A stretch of DNA of 64,000 nt from JAXMAZ01 sp046350115. GTDB lineage: Bacteria; Planctomycetota; Planctomycetia; Gemmatales; Gemmataceae. Of the stretch, positions 17,671-27,566 are shown piece by piece. The stretch spans positions 62,001 through 126,000 of the forward strand of contig JAXMAZ010000018.1 of the NCBI GenBank assembly GCA_046350115.1. Reading direction: 5' to 3'. The notes below the pieces were generated by a model that did not search any database, was not told the origin of the DNA, and saw only the letters and a program-made list of their open reading frames with translations. Both the position numbers and the translations under genes were made by a program. Numbering within the stretch: the stretch's first letter is position 1; each line of letters begins with the position of its first letter.

Positions 17671-17874
17671 CTACCGCGGGCCGGGCCGCAGCCGCCGCTG
17701 CACCTGACTGACGAGCAGCGGGGACTCTCTTAACAGGCTGATCAGTTTCTGCTCGACGTGCTCGGACGGGGAGAGGGCGTCCCGACCGTCGGCCACCAGG
17801 GTTTCGTCGGCGTCCCACTCGGTCGCGAACGGTTCCTCCGCCAGCGTCAGTTCATAGGTCTGGTGGTCGATCAC
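17671..17874 (-). CDS. small hypothetical protein (67 aa)
   Basis: GTG start at 17874 with a strong AAGGAGG about 8 nt upstream, which is the main reason to accept it. The N-terminal half is acidic (LAEEPFATEWDADETLVADG) and the C-terminus is basic (VQRRLRPGPR). No signal peptide, helix-turn-helix or metal motif seen. It lies between the ABC transporter and the glucan synthase gene, all on the minus strand. Function unknown. Confidence 0.5.
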   Translation of the reverse strand: MIDHQTYELTLAEEPFATEWDADETLVADGRDALSPSEHVEQKLISLLRESPLLVSQVQRRLRPGPR

Positions 17875-17949
17875 AGGTGCGGCCTCCTTGATTTGGGCGG
17901 CCGTTCATCTGCACCCGTCGTGCCAACCTCTTATCTGTTACCGTCGGCA

Positions 17950-20416
17950 TCACTCGACCTTCACTTTCCCGAGCAGGACACGCACCATTCGCGGTCGGCC
18001 GTCGTCGACCAGGCAAACTTTGCCGTCGGGCATCGGCGCGTCGTCAACCCAAACGGTGGCAGCCCCCTGCTCAACCGCTGACGGGTTATCGACTCGGCAG
18101 GAATAAACCGTCGCCCCGTACCTGAATTCGACCTGAAACCCCGGCCACGAGGCCGGGATGTGCGGGTCGAAGGTCAACGTGGTTCCGCGGCGTGTAATTC
18201 CGAGTATCGTTTCGACCGCCACACGGTAAAGCCAGCCGGCCGACCCGGTGTACCACGTCCATCCGCCGCGGCCGACGTTAGGCGGCTCGCCGTACACGTC
18301 CGCGACCACCACATACGGCTCGACCTTGTACCGGGCGGCGGTCTTCGGTGTGGCCGACGACTCGACCGGGCTGAGCCGCCGCCACAGGTCCATCGCCTGC
18401 GTCCCGCGGCCCAGTTCGGCGACCGCCTGCACCAACCAGGTGGCCCCGTGGGTGTACTGCCCGCCGTTCTCCCGGATGCCGGGCACGTACCCCTTGATGT
18501 ACCCCGGCTCCAGCGGCGACTTGTCGAACGGCGGGGTGAACAGCCGGATGAGCCGGTCCGCCGGGGAAACCAGGTGTTCGATCGCGGCATCTACGGCCCG
18601 GGCCGCCCGGCCCGGCTCACCCGACCCGCTGAGCACCGCCCACGACTGCGGTAGCGAGTCGATGCGGCACTCCTCGTTCTCCGCGGAGCCGAGCGGGCTG
18701 CCGTCGTCGAACCAGGCCCGCTTGTACCAGGCACCGTCCCAGGCGTGTGCTTCGGTGGCGGCGCGAAGCTGTTCGGCCTCGGCCCGCAGCCGGGCGGCCT
18801 CCTCCGCCTCCCCGCGGGCGGCGGCCACCTCGGCGAACAGGCGGCGGACGTGAACCTGGAACCAGGCCAGCCAAACGCTCTCCCCACGGCCGTGGATGCC
18901 GACCAGGTTCATCCCGTCGTTCCAGTCGCCGCCACCCATCAGCGGCAGCCCGTGCGGCCCGAGTTTCCAGCCCCGCTCCAACGCCCGCAGGCAGTGGCGG
19001 TACAGCGGCTCAGTATCTTCCGAGACCGTCGGGCGGAAGTAGTTCTCATGCTGATCCGGGGCTAACTCCGGGCCTTCGATGTAGTGGGCCGACTCGTTCA
19101 AGATGGCGGAGTCACCGGTGACCTGGACGTAGACGGCGACGGCGTAAGGAAGCCACAGGAAATCGTCCGCGAACCGGGTCCGCACCCCCTGCCCGGCCGG
19201 CGGGTGCCACCAGTGTTGCACGTCCCCTTCGCGGAACTGGCGGCCGGCTGCCCGGAGAATGTGCAGCCGGGCTTCCGACGGCTCCGCCTCAAGCAGCGCG
19301 AGCACGTCCTGAAGCTGGTCGCGGAAACCGTAAGCCCCGCCGGACTGGTAGAGGGCCGTCCGCCCCCACACCCGGCAGGCGAGCGTCTGGTACAGCAGCC
19401 AGCGGTTCACCAGCAGGTCGAACCCGCGGTCCGGGGTGGAGACGGTGACGGCAGACAGCCGGCGGTCCCAGGCCGCGACCACTTCCCGGAGGGCGTCGGC
19501 CGACCGGCCCGGGTCGCGGTACTGCACGGCGAGCCGTTCGGCGGTCGCCGCGTCAGCGGCCCGGCCGATCACGAACACCACCACCGCCTCCCCGCCGGGC
19601 GGCAGTTCGACCCGCCCCAGCAGGGCGGCGCACGGATCCAGCCCGGCCCCGACGTACCCACTCAGTACGATCCGGGACAGCCCCGCCGGGTCGTGAAGGG
19701 TGCGGTTCGGGCCGATGAACTCGGCCCGGTCGCCGGTCACGGTACGGCCGGTGAGGCTGGTGTCCGCGAACGCCACCTGATCCCCGGCATCCGGGGCGAA
19801 CGCCGACTGGGCGAGCAGCGTGCCGGCCGGGGCCACCTCCGTGACCACGTTGAGCGCCGACTGCTCCCGGGTGGTGCCGAGTACCCACTCGGCGTAGTAC
19901 GCCGCCCCGACCGCCCGCCGCTTCCGGTCGCGGTTGCGGACGACCAGCCGCAGCACCTTCACCGGGTCGGCGGCCGGGGCGAACACGGTCAGCTCGGTCG
20001 CCAGCCCGTCGCCGCCCTGCTCGTACACCGTGTACCCGGCCCCGTGGCGGACCACCGTCGGGCGGTCGGCCCCGGCCGGCTGCGGGGTCGGCGACCACAC
20101 CCGGCCGGTGTCCTCGTCCCGCAGATAGACCGCCTCCGCCGGCGGGTCCGACACCGGGTCGTTCGCCCACGGGGTGAGCCGGCTCTGTTGGCTGTTCCCG
20201 ACCCAGGTGGCGCCCAGGCCGCCGTCGGTGACGAGGCAGCCGGCGGCCGGGTTGGCCAGCACGTTCGCCCACGGGGCCGGCGGGGGGCCGACGATCACGT
20301 ACTCCCGGCCGTCCCGGGTGAACCCGCCGGTGCCGTTGAAGAACTCCAGGTCGGCGACCGCCGGCGGCTCGACCCGCAGCCGGGCCGGCTCGCGGGCCGG
20401 GGCGAGCGGCGGCGGG
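17950..20416 (-). pseudogene. NdvB-type cyclic beta-1,2-glucan synthase, fragment 3 (GH94 phosphorylase domain)
   Basis: The 3' part of the broken ~2,800-codon gene. Genuine homology begins right after a run of six C (20417-20422), with PAREPARLRVEPPAVADLEF in this frame; the frame stays open upstream to 20790 but that part is a shadow. It contains a GH94 catalytic domain: YQSGGAYGFRDQLQD, GDVQHWWHP, FLWLPYAV, the catalytic-acid region MGGGDWNDGMN, and NGGQYTHGATW. In NdvB enzymes this domain trims or controls chain length of the glucan by phosphorolysis. It needs one extra base in the C run to connect with fragment 2. Stop TGA at 17950. Confidence 0.88.
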
Positions 20417-23400
20417 CCCCCCGCCGGCCGGCCGGCGCCTCCACCTGCTCGGCCAGGGTGCCGTGGACCGCGGACAGCACCACCCGGGCGGCGGCGAACA
20501 ACAGCGTCCGGTCCTCCGGGTCGAGCACCGCCGACTTCCGTACGAACACCCCGCCGGGCTTGTCCACCCTGTCCGCCCCGCCCTCGTCCCGGGCGACCGC
20601 GTTCAACTCCTCGGCCAGCTCCTCGCGGTAGCCCTCGGGCTTGTCGGCGATCAGCACCACGTCCGCCACGAACCCTCGGCCCCGCCAGAACGCCTGGGCC
20701 TTCAACACCTGCCTGGCCAGGGCCATCCCGTCCTCGTCGCCGACCACCACCAGCAGGATCGGTAGGTCGCCGGAGATGCCGTGCCGCCACAGCCCCGGCT
20801 GGCCCTGTCGGTTGGCCGTGACCGCCCGCGCCGCCCGGAGGCCGTGCGGCGGGAACAGGACGTGCCCGGCCAGCCGCTGGAACAGGTGGGAGTCGGCGGC
20901 GGTGATGCCGAGCCGCCGCAGCTCCACCCGGCTGTGCGCCCAGGCCAGCTCGAACGCCCGGGTGGAAGCGGCCGGGGCGTGGTAGTGGTCGGCCACCCGC
21001 TCGGCCGCCTCCCGGCTGTCGGTGACGGCCGTGGCGATGGTCAGCGTGGTGCTGCGGCCGGCCTCCAGCCGGACCGTCTTCCGGACCGCGAACACCGGGT
21101 CAAGCACCGGCCCGACCGAGCCGGTCAGCGGCCGGCCCAGCCCGTCCGGGTCGGCCGGGGAGCGGCGACGGCCGAGGAACGTCATCCGGTCCGTCTCGTA
21201 CTCGGCGGCGCCGACCGTCACCGCCGGGTCGGCCCCGAGGACGTGGACGGCGAACACCGCCTGCTGCTCCGGCGACCGCGGCCGGCGGCGGCACACCAGG
21301 GCGTCCCACCGGGGGAGCCAGTCGGTCTCCAGGAACAGCTTGCCGAACGCCGGGTGGGCCGCGTCGGCCCGCGGGTCGAGCAGCACCGGCTCGGCGTAGG
21401 TGGTGACGGCCAGCGTCCGCGGCTCGGTGTCGTTGTTGGTCAGGGTGAGCCGGCGGACCTCCACGTCCGCGTCCGGGGCGACGGTCACTTCCATGACCGT
21501 CTCGATAAGCCCGTCCCGGCGGCGGAACTCGGCCTTGTCCACGCAGAAAACTGCCTCATAGAAGTCGGCCGGGGTCGCCAGCGGCAGGTGCCCGGCGGAC
21601 CACGCCTTCCCAGACTCGACGTCGCGGACGTACACCGCCGACCCGCAGGAGTCGCGGGTCGGGTCCGGCCGCCAGCGGGTGACGGCCAGCCCGTTGCAGG
21701 TGCTGCCGCCGCCGCCGGCGTGGGTGACGACGGTGGTGAACCGGCCGTTGGACAGGAAGTGCGTCCGCGGGGCCGGGGCGTCCACCCGGGTGAGCCGGCG
21801 GACCGTGCCGCCGGCGTCCGGGGTCGTCCCGCCGGCGGCCGGTTCGGGGGCGACCTCGGCCGGCCGCAGGTCCGTCGCTTCGGTCGGCACCCGCTCGTGC
21901 AACAGCAACTCGGCCGCACGGACCGCCGGTTCCGCTCGCAGCCGCCGGCACAGGGCATCCCCGGTCAGCCGGTTGGCGATGGCGCACAGCCCCATCCCCT
22001 GGTGGTGGGCCATGTACGACTTGACCACCTCCGCCCGGTCGTCCGGCCGGACCCGCCCGGGCGTGTAGTCGATCGCCTCGTAGAAGCCGAACGCCCCCTC
22101 CCCGCCGTCGGCCCGCAGCCGGGCGAAGTTGGCGACCGCCGCCGCCGGGTCGGTCTGCACCGCCAGCAGCGTCGCATACGGGGCGACCACCCGGTCCTTG
22201 GCCAGCCCCCGCTTCAGCCCTAGTCCGGGCACGCCGAACGACTGGTACTGGTAGTCCCCGTCCGGCCCGAGGGCGGCGAACCCGGACTCCGACACGCCCC
22301 ACGGCAGCCCGAGCTGCCGGCCGTACTCGACGTGCCGGGCGACCGCGGTTCGTTGGGCGGTGTCGAGCAGCGTGCCGCGGGCCGGCGGCAGCACCAGCCG
22401 GGGCATCAGGTACTCGAACATGGTGCCGCCCCACGACACCAGCCCCGGCCGGCCGGCCGCCCGGGTGACGAGCCGGCCGAGCATGAACCAGTGCTTCCGC
22501 GGCACCACCCCGCGGGCGACCATCAGGAAGCTGGTGACGCACGACTCGGACGCCAGCAGGTCGTAGTGGCCGGCGTCCGGCTTGTGGTGCGGCACCTCGA
22601 ACCCGATGGTGAACAGGTGCCGACCGGGGTTGTACAGGAACCGGAAGTCCATCCGGTCGGCGAACCCGACGGCCCGACGGCCGAGCGACTCCAAGGCGTC
22701 CACAAGTTCGGCGGCGGTGGACCGGTCGAGGGCGGCGGCCAGCCTCTCGGCGACGGCCTCGTACCCCGGGGCCGGTGTTCCCTTCGCCCACGCGGCCAGT
22801 TCGGCCCGCAAGGCGGGTAGTCGCTTCGCCCAGTCGGCCACGCCGCGAGGCGTCGCCAGCTCGCGGCAGAGCTTGCCCCACGGCGAATCGGCCGCCGCCG
22901 GCTTGGCCTCCCGCAACACCGGCAGCCACGGACACACGGCCGACAGCTCGGCGTGCAGGCTCTGCACCTGCTCCGCGACGGCCTTGGGCCAGTAATCGTC
23001 AGCGGCCGTCGCCGCAAGTTCCTTGGCCATCTCGCCGGCCGCGGTCAGCCGGGCGTCCCATTCGAGCAGGTCCGCCGGCGCGGGCTGGGCTAGGAGTTCG
23101 CGAAGCGCGTCCGCCTTGCCGTCCGCGAGCGAGACCGTGTCTGCCAGCCCGTCGAGCGCCGCCGGGTTGGGGACCGGCTCGGCCGCCTTCTCGGCCAATC
23201 CGTGCTTCGTCACCAGCAGACACGCCAGCAGGTTGCCGCTGTCCACCGTGGACACGTACCCCGGCGGCAGCACCACCAGCGAGGTCGTGTCATACCAGTT
23301 GAGGAAGTGGCCCTGGTACGTTTCCAGCCGGTCCAGGGTGTCGAACGTCTTCCGCAGCCGGTCGGCGACCGCCCCGAGCGGCAGGTAGCCGAGGTCGTGG

Positions 23401-24193
23401 GCGGACAGCGTGGACAGCAGCAGCAGCCCGACGTTCGTCGGCGAGGTGCGGTGGGCGACGACGCCCTTCGGGTCTTCCTGGTAGTTGTCCGGCGGCAGCC
23501 AGTGGTCGGCGTCCCCGACGAACGTCTCGAAGAACCGCCACGTCTTGCGGGCGGTCGTGCGCAACTCGGCCCGCACCTCGGCGGAAAGCGGCGGCTCGCG
23601 GCCCGGCAGCGGCCGACTCACCCACCACGCCACCAGCGGGGAGGCAATCCACGCAAGCAGCCACGGCAGCGCGGCCGGCAGGGCGACCGGGTGAACCGCC
23701 ACCACCAGTACCGCGACCCCGACCGCGAGCACGACCGCCGGCAGCATCGACCGCATGGCCATCGCCAACCCGCCGCTCAGCCGAGCCTCGGCGGCGGCGG
23801 CCGTCTCCCACTCCAGCAGGTGCCTCCGCGAGACGAACAGCCGGTACAGCGTGCGGAACACCGCGTCGACGACGGTCATCGCCTGGTTCGCCAGGAACGA
23901 CGCCGTGAGCGCGATCTGGGAGGCGGTGGTCAGCAGGGCGCGTCCCAGGTCGGCGGCCACCTCCCGGGAAAACCAACTGTACGCCCACCCCTTCGCCGAG
24001 TCGTACAGTTGCACCGCCAGCGGCAGCCCCAGCACCGCCAGCGCGAGCAGCGTCCACGCCCACCCGGCCCCCGGCACCAGTGCCCAGCCGACCGCCAGCG
24101 TCGCTACCAGGGCCGCCGGTACCGTGCTGCGGCGAAGGTTGTCGAACACCTTCCACCGGGAAAGCAGCGACAGGACGTTCGGGGCGGTTTGTA
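20417..24193 (-). pseudogene. NdvB-type cyclic beta-1,2-glucan synthase, fragment 2 (membrane, glycoamylase-like and first GH94-like domains)
   Basis: The middle part. In the useful frame it starts after a TGA (24201-24203) contributed by the inserted element. It continues NVLSLLSRWKVFDNLRRS (the conserved post-GT84 segment), three to four membrane helices, the glycoamylase-like domain (FRFLYNPGRHLFTIGF, LVSWGGTMFEYLMPR, WGVSESGF, YQSFGVPGLGLKRG, FGFYEAIDYTP, SYMAHHQGMGL) and an N-terminal GH94/GT36-like domain. A GTG at 24149 is the first usable start codon if it is translated alone. It ends in frame with fragment 3 only if one base is added in the run 20417-20422. As it stands the gene is not a single reading frame. 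Confidence 0.87.
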
Positions 24194-24290
24194 GGGCGGG
24201 TCAAGCCGGCTGCGCGCCGACCCGCCGGCCCGGGCAGGAAGCACTTGCGAGGCCGGCGGGTCGGCGCCCGCAGAGCCGGGCTTGACCCGC
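24194..24290. mobile_element. ~97-bp inverted-repeat (MITE-like) insertion inside the ndvB-type gene
   Basis: Arms from about 24196 (GCGGGTCAAGCC...GGCC, to 24230) and 24251-24290 (GGCCGGCGGGTCGGCG...CTTGACCCGC) are imperfect complements around a ~20-nt loop. It separates two stretches that are contiguous in glucan synthases (WLGRRVMVGSDP and NVLSLLSRWKVFDNLRR). Removing 97 bp restores the reading frame (…GSDPVIQTAPNVLSLL…). A TA next to the left end may be the target. No other copy was found in the window. Confidence 0.75.
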
Positions 24291-26439
24291 TCACGGGGTC
24301 GCTGCCCACCATCACCCGCCGGCCGAGCCACGGCAGCAACTGCCAGTCGCCCCGCGCCCACCGGTGCTCCCGCCGGGCGAAGGCGAGGTACTTGGCCGGG
24401 AAGTCGTCGAACAGCTCGATGTCCGTGACCAGCCCGCACCGGGCGAACGTCGATTCGATCAGGTCGTGGCTAAGAATCGCGTTCTCCGGGAACGCCCGGC
24501 CGGCGGTCGCGTGGAAGGCGTCCACGTCGTAGAGCCCCTTGCCGGTGAACGTCCCCTCCCCGAACAGGTCTTGATAAACGTCTGATGCGGCCGCCGAGTA
24601 CGGGTCGATGCCGGCGGACCCGGCGAACGTCCGGGCGAACCGACTCCGTAGCCCGGTCCGGAACAGGTAGCTCACCCGCGGTTGCAGCACCCCGTACCCG
24701 GCGACGACCCGCCGGCCGTCGGCGGACAGCACCGGCCGGTTGAGCGGGTGGGCCAGGGTGCCGACCAGCCGGCGGGCGGCGTCCCGCGGCAGCACCGTGT
24801 CCGCGTCCAGCGTCAGCACGAACCGGGCGTTCAGCTTGGCGGCGTCACAGGTCTGGAAGGCGTAGGTGGTGTCGTTCGCCCCGCGGAGCAGCCGGTTGAA
24901 CTCGTCGAGCTTGCCGCGCTTCCGTTCCCACCCCATCCACACCCCCTCGGCCGGGTTGAACAGCCGGCGGCGGTGGAACAGGAAGAACCGCGGCTCCTCG
25001 CCCGGGAAGTACCGCTCGTTCAGCCGGCGGATCGCGTCCACGGCGGCTTGCACCAGCCCGGCGTCGGTCGGCGCGGTTTCGGTCGGGGCGTCGGACCAGT
25101 CGGTGAGCAGGGCGAACCGCAGTTGCGGGTCCGGGTTGGCGAGGTAGTGCAACTCCAGCCGTTCCGCAAGGTTGGCGGCGCTGTCCGGCCGGGTCAGCAT
25201 CCCGGGGATGACGACTACCGTCCGCCACTCGGCCGGGATACCGTCGAGGAAGTCGAACTTCGACAGCACCCGCGGCGGCAGCAGCCGGGTGATGAGCGTG
25301 TGCGTCAGGGCGACGGCGACCTCACTCGCCGGCAGCAGTGCCAGCAGCCCGACGAGGACGCACACCCACGCCGCCGCCCCAGCCGCGACCGCCAGCCCGA
25401 CGGCGACCGTCACGCCGGCCGCGGTGATCGCCCCGAGCAGTCCGAAGTAAACCGGGTACGGGTGACGCAGGAGGAACTGCTGGAGCCGCTCGCGGAACTT
25501 GAACCGACACCCCAGTTCGGCCGCGAACGCCGGCCGGCCGCCGGCGACCAGGTGATAGCCGATGTGGCCGGTCCGGGGGTCGGTGGCCGCCGCGGCCCGC
25601 GCGACGGCCAGCCGGGCGACCTCGGCTTCGTCCCGCTTGGCCGCCTTGGCCAGCCGCTCGACCACCTGCCGGTAGCGGTCCCGGGTGGGGAAGTCCTGGG
25701 CCAGATAGACGCCGGTCGGCTCGGCCCGCAGCACCGCCTCGACCGGGGACGCCGCCTCGAAGAACACCGCCCAGTCGATCGCGTTCAACAGCCGCAGGCT
25801 GGTGACGCTGTTGCCGATCGACACCTGGTTGAGCGACGACGTACTCGGCCCGACCGCCTGCGACTCCTCTTCGCCGCGGCCGGCCAGGTAGTCGTCGGCC
25901 AGCCGGCGGAGGTTCTCCAGGAGGGCGAGCCGGAGCATGGTCGGCACCGCCCACAGCTCCCCGGTGGCCAGCGGGCTGACCGTCTGGTACGCCTGGACGA
26001 ACCGCAGGATTTGGGCGTCGTCCAGGTGGCTGTCGGTGCAGGAGATGAGGGCGACGGCGATGGCGTAAATCCGCGGCAGCCCGGCCCACGGCCCGTCCGT
26101 GGCGACCGGCAGTTCGGCGTAGTACCCGCTCGGCAGGTCGGTCTTCACCTCCCGGATCACGTCCTCGATGACGTAGAAGTTATCGAGCAGCCACTCGGCG
26201 TCCGGGGTGAGCGGGACCGTCGCGGTCGCCGCGGCGTTTCGCGCACGGCGCAACCGCTTTGCATTGTCGCGCAGCCGACGGAGCAGTGTACGGGAACTCG
26301 GGTTCGCAGAGGTCGGCAACCGTGCGAGTTCGTGCGCCAGGTCATCGAGCCGGTCGCACCCGAGCAGTTCGCAGCGGAACGGCCCGTCGCAAACCCAGTC
26401 TCGCATTAACCCTTCCACCCCGGTCGCCGGCGCGGTCAT
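24291..26439 (-). pseudogene. NdvB-type cyclic beta-1,2-glucan synthase, fragment 1 (GT84 glycosyltransferase domain)
   Basis: The 5' part, ATG 26439 with GAGG upstream. About 716 codons: an N-terminal region, two membrane helices near residues 340-385, then the GT84 domain: VVVIPGMLTR, LTLDADTVLPRDAARRL (DxD-type), GEGTFTGKGLYDVDAF and HRWARGDWQLLPWL (QxxRW-like). This domain makes beta-1,2-glucan from UDP-glucose on the inner face of the membrane. The open frame runs on through the inserted element to 23290, but the added residues are out of frame with the family. A truncated GT84 protein could still be made. Confidence 0.88.
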
Positions 26440-26548
26440 GCCCTGCCTCGGTAACTTCGACCAAATTCGAGAGGTGTCCCGCGAAACGCAAACGCGGTGC
26501 CGGCGGACGAAGGGATGGGAAGCCGGAATGTGTTCGCGATGTGGATGC

Positions 26549-27025
26549 TCAGTCGCGGACGGCCTGGTCGAACAAGTGGCGGGCGGCCCGGCCGCTGATC
26601 TGCCCGAGCTTCCGCAACTCGACCGCGATCACCACGACGGCCTGCCAGTTGGCGTCGTCCGTCAGGAGGTGTTCGGCCTTGCTGAGCATCCGTCGTTCGA
26701 CCCGCGGCAGGGTGCGGGGGCTGGCCCGGTCGGCGAGGATCTTTCGCACGTACCGCAGGTCGCGAGCGGCTTCGGCGTAGGCGTAAGTGCCGGTGTGGAG
26801 GGCTTCCGCGGCGAGGCCGGCGAGGGCGATCACGGCCTCGCGCTCGACCCAGTCTTCGGACGGGCGGAACACGCCCTTCTTGAACTCGCACCAGCCGAGC
26901 CGGTCGCGGTCCGGCAGGACGCTGACCTTGTGGACCGGTCGGCCGAGAGCGAGGGCGGCGACCGCGTGCCCGGCCTCGTGGTACGCGGTCGCTTCATCGG
27001 AGAACAGGGTCGGGTCCGGCTCCAT
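26549..27025 (-). CDS. small M41/FtsH-peptidase-like zinc metalloprotease domain protein
   Basis: 158 aa, ATG 27025. Residues 12-22 (ATAYHEAGHAV) hold the HEXXH zinc motif in the M41 form HEAGH. The downstream acidic zinc ligand probably lies in the helix around AEAARDLRYV, as in the FtsH protease domain. There is no AAA ATPase or membrane segment, so it is a stand-alone, shortened M41-like protein, a type common in planctomycetes. Its start is 21 nt after the CAP gene stop and the two are probably cotranscribed. Confidence 0.82.
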   Translation of the reverse strand: MEPDPTLFSDEATAYHEAGHAVAALALGRPVHKVSVLPDRDRLGWCEFKKGVFRPSEDWVEREAVIALAGLAAEALHTGTYAYAEAARDLRYVRKILADRASPRTLPRVERRMLSKAEHLLTDDANWQAVVVIAVELRKLGQISGRAARHLFDQAVRD

Positions 27026-27046
27026 CCGGTCAGTTTATGGCGGCCA

Positions 27047-27472
27047 TCACTTCGCCAGGGCGGCGAACACCTGAATCCAGTACCGGGTGCCGTCCGCGGC
27101 GGCCGCCGTCGCCACGCCGACGTGGGTCAGGTCCGGGTCGAGCAGGTTGGCCCGATGCCCCGGGGACATCAGCCAGCTCTCGACGGCTTGCCGCGGCGAC
27201 TGCGGCCCCTGGGCGACGTTCTCGGCCGCCTTGGTGAGCCGCAACTTGCTGGCAGCGATCCGTTCGGCGAAGGTGCGGCCGTCGAGGTCGTGCCCGAGCT
27301 GGTTCAGCCGGGCCATCGTGGCGGCGTGTTCCCGGGCCAGCCGCGTCAGGGCCGGGTCGGACACCAGCCGGGCGATGCCGGCCTCGGCCCGCGGGCGGTT
27401 CGTCTCAGCCAGCGTAGCCAGTTCGACGACCGCGCCTGGCAGTGCGAGCCAGGCGGCGAGGAGGGGGAGCAT
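27047..27472 (-). CDS. CAP (SCP/PR1) domain secreted protein
   Basis: 141 aa, ATG 27472. A short hydrophobic leader (MLPLLAAWLALPGAVV) is followed at once by the CAP domain. ETNRPRAEAGIARLVSDPALTRLAREHAATMA, quoted here only by its key words ETNRPRA and LAREHAATMA, supplies the first conserved helix. AENVAQG, AVESWLMSPGHRANLL (CAP signature) and THVGVA follow. These extracytoplasmic proteins are associated with the cell surface; the biochemical role is usually unknown. Upstream lies the inverted repeat 27486-27562. Confidence 0.88.
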   Translation of the reverse strand: MLPLLAAWLALPGAVVELATLAETNRPRAEAGIARLVSDPALTRLAREHAATMARLNQLGHDLDGRTFAERIAASKLRLTKAAENVAQGPQSPRQAVESWLMSPGHRANLLDPDLTHVGVATAAAADGTRYWIQVFAALAK

Positions 27473-27485
27473 GGCCGGCTCTTAT

Positions 27486-27562
27486 GTAGGGTGGGGTGTG
27501 GGGGGGGGGGGACGCCGTCGTTGCCGGGCCGGTGCGTTTCGCAGAGCCTCAACGCACCCTAC
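27486..27562. repeat. inverted-repeat element, GTAGGGTG...CACCCTAC family, with G12 run
   Basis: Ends GTAGGGTG (27486-27493) and CACCCTAC (27555-27562). The right part (TGCGTTTCGCAGAGCCTCAACGCACCCTAC, read here in its key words TGCGTT, AGCCTC, CGCACCCTAC) is nearly the same as at 3341-3370. A run of 12 G lies at 27500-27511. It fills the gap between two minus-strand genes. Confidence 0.75.
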
Positions 27563-27566
27563 AGGA

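Noticed and set aside
20417..20422. Programmed -1 frameshifting in the glucan synthase gene
   Set aside because: The run does not give a standard X XXY YYZ slippery heptamer in the upstream frame, no conserved frameshift is known for this family, and the gene is already broken by an insertion. A homopolymer indel is simpler.
23290..24193. Continuation of the GT84 frame through the inserted element
   Set aside because: The sequence after the element is out of frame with the glucan synthase family and is low-complexity Gly/Arg/Ala.
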